A stretch of DNA of 64,000 nt, taken from Lentinula raphanica. Taxonomy: Eukaryota > Basidiomycota > Agaricomycetes > Agaricales > Omphalotaceae. Made by a program: the position numbers and the translations under genes. Under the pieces are notes generated by a model, which saw nothing but the letters and a program-made list of their open reading frames with translations, was not told where the DNA came from and searched no databases. Of the stretch, positions 1-10,083 are shown in pieces. The stretch is taken from contig JANVFP010000016.1 in assembly GCA_027919835.1 (NCBI GenBank), forward strand, positions 1,054,001-1,118,000, read 5' to 3'. Positions within the stretch are counted from its first letter, which is position 1. Each line of letters starts with the position of its first letter.

Positions 1-2201
1 AACCATAAATCCAAGAAATTTTCTGCCTTCGTGGTATAAATCTCCTTCACAAGCCAACCTCAGATATATCTTCTATGGCCTTCTCTTAGGATTCTCCTTC
101 TCCTTGACTTCGACCTCTCTAGCCCTTTTCTTCCAAGCACGTCGTAGACAACGGCTGGCTGCTCAAGAACGATTCGAACCAAGACCTATCGAGTTGAGGA
201 GCGATGAGATCCTCAAGGGTGTGACGGGCTTGATAGGTAGCAGCGGATTCTTCCTGTCATTCGCATGAGATGTTCATGGCCTTTCCCAGGAAACACACCG
301 CTGATTCGGATTAACTCTCTTAGTGATGCTCTTGGTGTTGAGATTCTGGGTAAAGCCGAGGTGCGCCGCGAATGATATCTCGATTCTGGAACCAACTCTA
401 ATCTTTGATATCTAGTTTCTCAATCCCGGAGGCAGCGTCAAAGATCGTGTTGCTCTGCGAAGTGTGTACCTGTCTATGCACAAAGTCGCGTCTTGCAGAT
501 GCTAAGTACTATGTATGTGCAGTGATCGATGACGCCGAGACGGCTGGTCTTCTGCATCCCCACACTGGTTCCAGAATCTTCGAAGGAACAGTAGGATCCA
601 CCGGAATATCGATCGCGACTATCGCACGCGCTAGGTTCGTGAATGTTGATTCTTGTTTCAAATGGCCCTCTGAACATTTATTTATGTTAGAGGTTATGAT
701 ACCAGTATGCATTGCTCTAATTTCATCTTGTTGACTATAAACCAACTCGTCGATCAAGCTATCATCATGCCAGACGATGTTGCAGAGGAGAAAGTCAAAG
801 CCTTACATGCTCTCGGGGCAGATGTTGAACGAGTTAGACCTGCTAGCATCGTTGACAAGAAGCAAGTATGTTCGTTGTTATTCCTCATTCTAACACAAGG
901 TCTGATCTTACTCGCTTTCAGTACGTTGTACGTCAATCAGAACCATACTGGCCACAATCACAACTTAAGCCCTCACATTAGAACGTTGCAAGACAACGTG
1001 CACTCGACTTCGGAAAACATTCTGCGTCTGACAGACCGCATCTAATTCAAGCTCCATCATCCATGGTTGTCTCCACCGATGGTGATGAAGAAAACACAGA
1101 AGATCTCATGAACAAACCTCGAGGATTTTTCGCTGACCAATTCGAAGTAGGTAGACACAAATTGCTGTCGGCAGTGTTGCAATTTTGATATAGTCCATGC
1201 GCAGAATCGCAGTAACCACGATGCCCATTACGATGGGACTGGTCCTGAGATATGGAGACAGACGAACGGTTCTGTTGACGCGTTCGTTAGCGGCGCTGGC
1301 AAGTCTCCTTCGTCTATCGAGGAAACGTACACTCACACCTCTTCCATGTAGGAACGGGCGGTACAGTTGCTGGAGTCGGGAGGTTCCTTAAATCCATGAA
1401 CGAAGACATCATAGTCGCAATATCAGATCCTGAAGGAAGTGGGCTTTACAACAAGGTCAACGATCCTCATTCTTCATATCGGAGCTTGCTGTAATGCTCA
1501 TCGGACTACAGATCAAACATGGCGTAATGTTCGACCTCAAGGAGAGCGAAGGAACCAAGCGAAGACATCAAGTTGATACCGTGGTAGAGGGCATGTGCGT
1601 CAGAGGGCAACGTCTCAATGTTGCTGTTGAACTTACTAAGGACTGCTACAGTGGGAATAACCGCATAACCGACAACATCTCATTAGCTCTTCCAATCATA
1701 GACGATGCGTTCAGGTATGCAAAACGAATCTACAGTACAGCCACGCTGATGTACGTCCATCAGAATCACTGATGCCGAGGCCGTAGCGATGTCGAGATAC
1801 CTCGTCCAGCATGACGGGCTCTTCTTAGGATCGAGTAGCGCATGCAACCTTTTCGCGTGTATCAAGCTCGCTCGTCAGATGGATTGGAAGGAAGGGAAAA
1901 CAATCGTGACAATTCTGTGCGTGTTCACCCTTCGTGATCTTTGAATCTTTCTTGTCTGAATTGGTATCGTCTAGCTGTGATTCCGGAAGCCGACATTATT
2001 CCAAGGTACGAGAACGTTTCTGTGTTGAGCTCGCTTTCATCGCTCACAACTGATTCAATGATCTAGTTCTGGTACATACATAACTCTTCATATCTTTTAT
2101 CGCTTCGTCCTAACTGTTCTGTGACTTACAGGAACGATGAATACCTCGAGAAAGCTGGTATTCCTATTGATCCCGAGCTTGTGACTAAATGGCTTTCGTA
2201 G
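1..2201 (+). CDS. Cysteine synthase 2-like PLP enzyme (5' truncated)
   Basis: This gene encodes a pyridoxal-phosphate beta-synthase of the fungal cysteine synthase 2 group, with a hydrophobic N-terminal segment that probably anchors it to a membrane. The reading frame is open at base 2 with no Met before the hydrophobic run (YIFYGLLLGFSFSL), so the start lies upstream of the window. Visible motifs, in order, are GLIGNTPLIRINSL, NPGGSVKDRVALR (the Lys is the Schiff-base residue), GSTGISIATIARA, FFADQFE, SGAGTGGTVAGVGRFLK (phosphate-binding loop), HGVMFDLKESEGTKRRHQVD and GSSSACN, ending TKWLS. About ten small exons are needed. The intron at 1299-1351 reads gcaagt...tag, a GC-AG intron splitting the SGAG|TGGT loop. 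Family assignment is firm. Whether it makes cysteine or acts on another thiol substrate cannot be decided from sequence. Confidence 0.88.
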
Positions 2202-2702
2202 CTTGAACTTCCATCAAGTGGATCAGTTAAAGCAGCTCTACTGGCGTACGTTCATTTGAGACCATTGAGAGTGATGGTTGAGCTTGAAGCTTCAGTCTTA
2301 GTGTAAGAGTCCGTTCGGATCGTCCGGCGTTCTGCTGCAGGATGATTTCAGGATGACACGGATGTCCGGTCCACCTCCCGGCAATGTAAGCCATGTCACG
2401 TTGATGTGGTTATATCTAATCATATCTTGCATTTGTAAGAATCTGATGGCTTTATCAGGCCAAAATGGGTAAATCTGTCCAAGAGCGTTTGTTTTATCAT
2501 CCCAGATAAGTGATATCGCTGATAAGCGCCTTCATCCTACTGTCTTGGCATCCTGAAATCATCCGACAGCAGCATGCCGGACGATCCGAACGGACTCTAA
2601 CAGCGTCAGTACTAGTGCATGCTGGAGGGGAACGCCACACATTAGTAAATAAGCGCCTAGAAACGTCTACGCGTTCCCACTGTCTTTTCTTCTGCGCTCG
2701 TC
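2202..2702. other. Intergenic region holding the 291-bp MITE
   Basis: This tandem-oriented gap between the cysteine synthase stop and the B-box gene start is mostly filled by the MITE at 2307-2597. The remaining roughly 105 bases before the ATG at 2703 must hold the core promoter and 5' leader unless they lie inside the element. I see no other structure. Confidence 0.6.
2307..2597. mobile_element. MITE with 49-bp inverted ends and TAA duplication
   Basis: A 291-bp non-coding element is bounded by inverted repeats at about 2307-2355 and 2549-2597. The outer 22 bases (beginning GAGTCCGTTCGGATCG) match perfectly, and about 45 of 49 positions match overall, with mismatches grouped in the middle. 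TAA directly flanks both ends (2304-2306 and 2598-2600). A 3-bp TAA/TTA target duplication is characteristic of PIF/Harbinger elements and their Tourist-like MITEs. The internal part has no long reading frame. The element lies between the 3' end of the cysteine synthase gene and the start of the B-box gene, about 100 bp upstream of the latter's ATG, so it may carry part of that promoter. Confidence 0.8.
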
Positions 2703-4912
2703 ATGGTCGAAGTTAGGCCACCGTTACAAAATGGTAGCAACGGCACCACTACGAATGGAACATTCTCTTTGAAGAACATCTTGGGTGACGAACATGAAGA
2801 AATAGAAAATGATCCTAAACTCAACGGACAAACGTCGGGTGGTTGGGACGAAGAAGCTATAGAGAGACCTCTGGCCGAAGGTTATTGTATAGAGTGCGAA
2901 GGTGAGCTCTCAGCGTGCGATTTGGGCTTGACTCTTGCCGGCTTACGTCGAGAGTCTTCCAGATCAACCTGCAGAAGTGTTTTGTGAAAACTGTGGCGAC
3001 GCCTACTGCGATGTCTGCTACTCTGCACAACACCGGAAGGGTTCTAGAAAACAACACAAGACCAAGCCTATAGAGAATGTTCGAAAAGCAGCTGAGGACA
3101 CCAAAGAGCAGGTAAAGGCTAAAGTAGACGAACACGTACGCCCTCGTGTTTTCTGATAAACCATGCGTGCTTACGAATAAACATAGATGGATGTTGTCGA
3201 AGATGAAGAGGAGGACGAGGAATGGGAACCAATCGCCTCAGCTATTCCTAGTGTACCATCCGGCGCCCAACCAGCCATAGGCTCATCCGTTGGGGACTGG
3301 TTCGTCGAAAGAAGCCGGTTCATCCCACTACGCTTGACTCTCGGAGAGCGCAAGTACCTCCGTCTTCTCGAAGCTGCCCTCTCCGTCTCCGAATACACAG
3401 ACAAGATCGATACGCTCAGCTTCGGTCAATCCAAGGCCAAACGAATAGTCGCGCAGATCAAAGAACTGTGCGCGATCATGTCCGGATTGTTGCTCTCGGC
3501 CGACTATAAAGCCGGCCAGGAGTTGTTTCAGGATCGGGATTTCCAGGCGAACGAAGAGTTCTATCAGAGGGTATTTGAGCTAGGAAGGAGGCACAAGATC
3601 ATGAATCCGGATAAGATGAGGACTACATATGGGAAGCTGATCTACCTTCTTCAGGTATGGCATTCAGTGTTCGTCGTAGAAAGTTGAGATGCTGATTTGG
3701 TTCAGGATAGCCAAGCACCTGAGATCAAAGAACTACTAGGATTCAGTTGCGTCAAACCTATCAACACAGTTTACTCCGTCCTCCAAGGTATGCCTGTTGG
3801 TTATGTATGGTCCGAACCTCAACCGATTATCTCCTTGTCCAGAATACGACGCGCTGGACATGCTCCGTGACGATCTAATCAATGCTGCAACCCAGGAGAT
3901 CTACTCCCAGGATCGCTCAAGACGAGAGATACAGCGAGATATCAAAACGAAAGAGCGCGCGATCGAGACGCTCTCTTCCCGTTATCAACGACGCGGAATC
4001 TCTCAAGAAGCCCTTCGCCAGTGTCTATACAGCATCGGAGACAATCACGCCTTCCTTCGTGTCAACCGGGACCCTTGTGAGCGTATGATCAAGTACCTGC
4101 AGGACTACTTCCACCCCACGCAAGCCAAAGAGCCAAAATACAGCCTTGCGATCCGGAGCGGTAAAGGAGGAGCACGTCTTTCTCATGATCATAGCAAACA
4201 ATACGCCTATGTGATTCAGAGTCTGACGCTATGGAAGGAAATACTGCACGGTAAGCGAGTTTGCTCCTCTCTCTCTCTCCGACACTGGGATGACCAAGGA
4301 TTTCCTCCCAATCAGATATGTTTCATCTGTGGTCCCTCGCTGAAGAAGATCTCCTATCCGACTCGATCTCGTATCGTCTACGAGACACTGGCCAAGGCCT
4401 CAACCGCGTCCAACCGTCGCCCAAAACATCTCGACTTATGCACACCATCCTGCACAAAGCACAAAAAAGCGTCGGTTCCTGGGTTGGCTCAAGTGTCATC
4501 CACATGGGCGACCACAACGTGCCCAACGCTCTTCTCTTCATCGACAAATACACTCAAATCTACCGTATCCTACTCCCCATCTGCAACACCCTCAGCCAGA
4601 TCCCGAGCTTGATGGACAAACCCGCGCTGCGGTCGTACATCGAAGACGATTTTGGTTCGGCTGAGAATCTCACGAAGGAAATCTTGACTGATTTCTTCAA
4701 ACATGGGTTTGATGGTTCTGGGGCAGACAATTTTTATGATGCAGGGAGTTGTATTGATGGGAGGTTGACGAGTGCTTGGAATTGGTGTTCGTCGTTGGAA
4801 AAGAAGAGATTCTTCCCTGTTTTCCTCTTGACTGGTAAGCCCTATCTATATGCGTATTTGGGATATTTACTGATGCTCTACAGGCTTCATCGGTTTTGAC
4901 GGTGACTGGTGA
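2703..4912 (+). CDS. B-box zinc finger plus DUF2009 (UPF0652) protein
   Basis: This is a conserved eukaryotic protein of unknown biochemical role in the UPF0652 family. The start MVEVRPPLQNG is the first Met of the frame. An acidic, low-complexity leader is followed by a B-box-type zinc finger, CIECEDQPAEVFCENCG then AYCDVCYSAQHRKGSRKQH, whose first CxxC pair is separated from the rest by an intron near 2902. After an acidic stretch (DVVEDEEEDEEWEP) the DUF2009 domain begins with VGDWFVERSRFIPLRLTLGE and runs to the terminus (FLLTGFIGFDGDW). The domain includes SLWSLAEEDLLSDSISYRLRDTGQGLNR-type and GDHNVPNALLFIDKY segments. At least seven short introns interrupt it. Order and length match the complete family. 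The B-box suggests a protein-interaction or ubiquitin-related role, but this is inference. Confidence 0.88.
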
Positions 4913-5068
4913 GAAGAAATTGTTCGTTTTGTCGTAGATCTTTGAGGTTACTTTGGATATCTTCTATATACGTGTACACAGCTTAGACTTACTGTACATA
5001 GGTGGAAAGCTACTGAGTAGCCTCGTTCCTCCTGCATGTAGTAGAAATCGAACGCATATATATATAGA

Positions 5069-6635
5069 TCATGCCGCTGCAACTGGTACATTCTGAGCTA
5101 CATGTCCTCCTTGTCTTTTTGCGTTTGCTACAACATCCAAAACACTATTCAACCCCGACTTCCAAGCCACAAGTCTCTGCTCTAAGGCCTCCCACTGCTC
5201 ACGCTCAAACGAACGAGCCGTCGAACGGATGATGTGCAGGGTTTGAGTAGTTTGAGAGAGTTTACCGGAGAGTAGGCCAGCGCGAATGACTGCAGAAGGG
5301 GAAATATGAATGATAGAGATCGAGGAAGGTAACGAAATAGACAGACCGTCGATGACCCATCTTTCGACTTGAGAAACATCTACCTGGATAGCTTCAGCTA
5401 TTTTGTCGTAAGGTAGATTTGTTCCAACATGCTTGAAACCAAGTGATGCAAGCGTAAGTAGTCTAATCTTGCGCTCTAGCGTTGTACGATCTAGGTCTGG
5501 ACCACATCAGCATTTTCATCAGGAAAGGGAGAGGGAGGAAAACTTAAGCTAACCGTATTTCTCTAACGAACCAGGATGCGATGCTTCCCATTCTTGGAAT
5601 TCTGATATCCCGTCATTCAAGAATATTTGAAGAAGGGAGAAAAGCTCGTGGTCTTTGTTAGCTACGACAGCGTCGAGCTTGAATATCGCGTCGAAATCGA
5701 AGATGGAAGGAATGCATAATGCGGTTGAGATAATCTGAATAGATGCATCTTTCGCGACCTCGGATGTAGGATTGAGAGAGCGGACATAGAGAAGGGAGTA
5801 TTCATAGGACTTTATGCTATATGAAAGATGTGAGTCTTGGGAAGCGTGAAATGAATCCGCTATACGCACGGTTGATTTGTTTGCTCGTAGGCATCAGCAA
5901 TGTTCTTCAAGAAACCGCTCTTATCTTCAGATGATATATCCCATTCTCCGAGCCATTTTTCCACACTGAAGCGTGATAGGTGTAGTGCGTTTATTGAACC
6001 ATCGGCGACGGCAATTTTGAGGATTGTGTTGTACACGGACAGTCTCAATGCAGAGTTTCGAGGAAGAGCATTGAACAGGTTGGAAAGTCTATGGGAGTGT
6101 GTGTTTGAGCAGTCTTGAGTGAAAAAGAAGGGCGGAGAACGTACATTCGGTATTTGATGGGAGTTTGTGCTGCCGGAGCTGCAGAAATGACCTCTAGCAG
6201 CTTATCAACGTGTTGTTTTGCCTCTGGGCTTGATGGAGAATACAAAGAGAGTAGGTGGGCATAGATGAGATTGTAAAAGCCTTCGATCTCTACCAACCGA
6301 TGTTAGCTTTCCTACAAACTATTTGGGAGGTTGCATACCTCTTTCATGACCATGGCCCAAGCCCTTGATTGTGGATATGATCATCGAAAAGATCTTTTTT
6401 CTCCTATCTGGGTCTTCTGACAATGGCTTTTGTCCATCCGGAGTGATAAGAGCTTCTTGGAATGGACGGATGGAAGCAATGCGTTCTTCATCTGGCTGAT
6501 TTCTGACAATGTAATTTACCAGTTCTTGAACCTGAAAAACAATGTAAGAGATAGCTTTGGACGCAGATGTCGTACGCATACCTGTTCCTCGAAAGTTCCT
6601 TCTGCGAAAACAGATACGGAATCTGTTGCAGACAT
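5069..6635 (-). CDS. eIF3m: Translation initiation factor eIF3 subunit M
   Basis: This is the PCI-domain subunit M of the eIF3 complex, which acts in 43S pre-initiation complex assembly in the cytoplasm. The start MSATDSVSVFAEGTFEEQ (ATG at 6635) and the following QELVNYIVRNQPDEER match the family N-terminus. The middle, with SSPEAKQHVDKLLEVI, KYRMLSNLFNALPRNS and LRLSVYNTILKIA, forms the helical repeats. The PCI winged helix includes KHVGTNLPYDKIAEAI and DVSQVERWVIDG. The C-terminus ends in AQNVPVAAA at the stop 5069-5071. Six or so short introns are present, and length is about that of other fungal eIF3m proteins. It is divergent from the ornithine acetyltransferase gene, sharing about 390 bp of upstream DNA. 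Confidence 0.95.
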
Positions 6636-7028
6636 TTTTTTGCGATTGACCGCGGCGGCGAAGAGAGAAGTTTTGTTTGTTCGTAACAAACAACCACTCG
6701 AAATAACCTCGTCCGCCACCAAAATTTTTCTGCTTTGTCCGTCGATGCAGCAATCTGTGCTGCACTCTACAGCTCGTATTTTCCCGAGTCCTGGAGTAAC
6801 GGAGCGATGGCAGAGCAATTTGCAGTTTCGACTGCTGTTTTCCTATGAATTTTCTTTACTTTGCTGTGTAATCTCCGTACTACAGCATATCATTCCAGGA
6901 ATACACTTCCTTCAACGTTCCCATGTCCAATGGCAAAAAACTTCATGAGTCATGACTGCCACAGCCAGAGTACTTACAGGCCGCATGATGTGAAATAGCA
7001 GCGTCAAAGGCCTTGAATTACACTACCC
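6636..7028. promoter_or_regulatory. Divergent promoter region, eIF3m / ARG7-like
   Basis: This 393-bp region lies between two head-to-head start codons and must contain both promoters. It has pyrimidine-rich stretches and no convincing TATA box. No GCN4-type TGACTC site stands out, although TGAGTCATGACTGCC occurs near 6946-6960, and TGAGTCA is the classical general-amino-acid-control (Gcn4/Cpc1) site. That site would suit the arginine gene downstream. The functional link is inference. Confidence 0.45.
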
Positions 7029-8607
7029 ATGTCGCGGCTTGTCTTCAAACGACTCTCTTCGACGTTAACCATCAAGTCTGCCCCTTCCAAAACCCATCAT
7101 CACCAGCCAATACCATCTTCGTCTTTTCCGTCTGGCTATGTGCTTACAGGCCTTCATGCTGGTGTCAAGAAGAAAGCAGGCGCGCTGGACGTTGGTATAA
7201 TCCTCTCAACTTCCGACCGTCCGACCTCAGCTGCTGCTTGCTTCACCCGGAATGCATTCAAAGCTGCACCAGTCGTCATCTCTGAAGAAATACTGGGAGA
7301 AAACGCTGGCAGAGCTCGAGCCGTAGTTGTCAACAGTGGCTGCGCTAATGCAGTTACAGGTGCTCAAGGAATCGAAGATGCCTGGGCAATGGCCAAAGAA
7401 ACCGACAATCTCCTCCCTCAAAACTCCTCAGCCATAGCTTCAACAACTTCCCAGACACTCGTAATGTCCACCGGTGTCATTGGCCAGAACCTTCCCATCT
7501 CCAAGATCCTCTCAGCCATCCGTTCTCAGCGCGACGAAAGCCAGCAGACGCTTTCCACTGATTTCGCCGCATGGGAACGTGCGGCAAAGGCGTTCATGAC
7601 TACGGACACGTTCCCTAAGCTTCGTGCGAGGAAATTTCATATCAACGGTGTTGAGTATAAGATGGCTGGGATGGACAAGGGCGCAGGCATGATTCATCCT
7701 GATATGGGTCCACCCGCTCTTGGACCACTTCATGCGACTTTGCTCGGATGTATCATGACAGATGCCGCTATCTCTCCACGAAGCCTCCAACGCGCACTCA
7801 CATATGCCGTCGAACGTAGTTTCAACTCGATCAGCGTCGATGGAGACATGTCTACGAACGATACGATTCTGCTCTTAGCCAATGGTGCTGCAGCAAAGAA
7901 GAACGGTGTTGCTTTGGAGGAGATTGATGAGGACACGGATAAGGACGCTTATGAAGAGTTCAAGAAGGAGCTTACCGAATTCACTATCGATTTGGCCAAG
8001 CTTGTGGTCAGAGATGGAGAGGGTGCGACCAAGTTTGTAACAGTTACGGTAAAGGTATGTTATCTCCGTTTATGCTTGAGAATGATAGAATGACAGGCAA
8101 TTCTCACTCTTTAGGGTGCTCCCACTTATCAAGATGCACACCGTATCGCATCTCGTATCTCCACGTCCGCTCTCGTGAAGACTGCACTCTACGGTGAAGA
8201 TGCCAAGTAGGTCTACTTCTCCTCGCTTATCTCTCTCTCTCTCATTTATGCCAATCCCAGCTGGGGTCGTGTACTCGCTGCGACCGGTTCCGTGCCTCTG
8301 AGCTCTCCATTGCACCCCAACAAAGTCAGCGTGACATTCATGCCCTCAGACGGAACAACGCCCCTCCCGGTCCTGGTGAACGGCGAGCCAGAGAAAGTCG
8401 ATGAAGAACGCGCGAGTGAAATTCTTGCTTTAGAGGATTTCGAGATCCTGGTCGATCTCGGAGGTGGAAATGCAGCGGAAGTGGCTCAATATTGGACCTG
8501 CGATTTCAGCTATGTAAGTTTTGAACAATCCACTAATTTGAGTCATCTGCTAATCTTTTTCTGGGGCTTAGGAATATGTTAGGATAAATGGTGATTATCG
8601 CAGTTGA
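7029..8607 (+). CDS. ARG7: Bifunctional ornithine acetyltransferase / NAG synthase
   Basis: This is the mitochondrial ArgJ-type enzyme that transfers acetyl from N-acetylornithine to glutamate in the arginine acetyl cycle. The start MSRLVFKRLSSTLTIKSAPS is Arg/Ser-rich without acids, as expected for a matrix targeting sequence. Family motifs are PSGYVLTGLHAGVKKK, VVVNSGCANAVTGAQG, MSTGVIGQNLPI and MDKGAGMIHPDMGP. HATLLG follows, where self-cleavage occurs before the Thr that becomes the beta-chain nucleophile. Then come FNSISVDGDMSTNDTILLLANG and the C-terminal NGDYRS. Exon 1 ends at 8054 (gtatgt donor) and three more exons follow (from 8115, near 8261 and after about 8575). All catalytic landmarks are intact. 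ARG7 is the yeast ortholog's symbol; fungal species use other names. Confidence 0.94.
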
Positions 8608-10083
8608 TGTTATCGCTTCTAGACGAGTCTGTGTGTGATACGGGACACATAGAATAATTTATCCACTTGCTACTCACATCGCTGAGTTTGTCGATCACAT
8701 ATCTCAACAATCATGGGCGAACCTGGACCAAACTCAACTTATCAGAGCACTGCGAAACATAGTCGTCTCGCTTCTATCTTTCTACCGACAAGGAGGGTAT
8801 GTAACGCCATCTCAGATGTCCGTTCACTCCAATTCGGTGTCAACGTTACTGACTTGTTATCTTTCCCTCTTGTTCATGTGACCTTCAACGCCCACTGCGG
8901 GGTGCTCCGAAAGCTTGTGCTACATGTGCATGGGGTTGAGATAAATCACTCCCCTCCCTCTCTGACCCTGCTGAAATGTTGAAGCTGACTAGACCAAATT
9001 AGACCAGGAGTCAAGGCTCAAGCAGACCTTGTGTTCGATCTACCACTGATAGACTCTGATAGACCAGGATAGACCTCAGATTCTGCCAGGCTCAACAAAC
9101 TTGGAACGTTTCACATTGTTTCGCGCTCGGGGCCCGCATCAGGAAGAGTGAAGAAGGCATCGAACTTTTCTGGATATCCCTTTCTTGTCCTACTCGGTTG
9201 GCAGAATTCCGGTTTCTCTTTCGTGCAGGGTACCCCAGTCCTAGGTACTAGCAGTTATAGCTAGCTCTTAGCGGTTTAACTTCTGGACAGCCTCGGTTTA
9301 TCATGAAAGACGATCGCAAGGGCCTCTTATCCTCCAAATCGTATGTTCAAGAAGCACCAAAAATACTCATGAAGGTTATGGACGGGCCTCACTGAGTCAC
9401 GGTGTCATGGTGACATTCGTTTTCCTTTCTCTATGTCCTGCTCAGTGATTCTGTAAAGATGCCGTGACTGGAAGGTGATTTGTGTCTTTATGTACTTGAC
9501 TTCCTCTTTTGAACAGGGCATGTATAAAAATTAGCAATCGTACTACCAGCGTACTACATATATCCTAAGAGCAGGCTGCAGCGTTATGCCTGCGTTGACG
9601 ACGCCGGTACCAATGTGGCGCGCACCGCATTCAGCTTGCATCAGCCCGCTTTGACCAGCTTTGACCCTGCGCCTCCAACAGTCCACATACTATCAGATAT
9701 CTGCCCATTGGTTTCTTTCGAGGTAGATTCCCTACTGGAGGATCCAAGGTATCTGGGGTGATTTGGGGCTCTCAACTGAACACAGTTTAGGATTCCTACG
9801 AGTGTTCGTCTGTGTTCGTGCGACGCCGTAGTTTTCTGTAACTCGTATGGTTGGTAAGGTTTGAGCTTTTTTGGCTGCTGGGGTCAGGGCTGCTCGGAAT
9901 TTCGAGTCTCAGCGCTCGGCTCATCATGTTCTTCCATCGGAGGCACATGCAAGCTCCGATGTAAACCAACATTGAGGCGAATATCCGCTGATGTCCGTCG
10001 GTCACTATTCCTCCACCAATGCCATGTCGTGAAAAGCACAAAATGCTCGGTTTCACAACCCAGTTTTTTCTTCCTTTCTTCTT
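8608..10083. other. Gene-poor 1.5-kb intergenic region
   Basis: No supported gene lies here. A frame beginning MGEPGPNSTYQSTAKHSRL at 8713 ends at a plausible gtatgt donor after about 28 codons, but I cannot find a continuing exon. From 8984 to 9085 there is a cluster of AGACC words, several as TAGACC. The last several hundred bases serve as promoter and leader of the zinc-cluster gene. Confidence 0.5.
8984..9085. repeat. Degenerate TAGACC word cluster
   Basis: About 100 bases contain five TAGAC(C/T) words plus a CAGACC (ctagaccaaattagaccagg, then cagacc, tagactc, tagaccagg, atagacctc). TAGACCAGGA occurs almost exactly twice. Spacing is irregular, so this is not a clean tandem array. It could be a decayed minisatellite or a cluster of factor sites; nothing in the sequence decides between these. 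Confidence 0.4.

Noticed and set aside
8713..8982. Possible gene starting MGEPGPNSTYQ
   Set aside because: The first 28 codons look plausible but no continuing exon could be found after the gtatgt donor.
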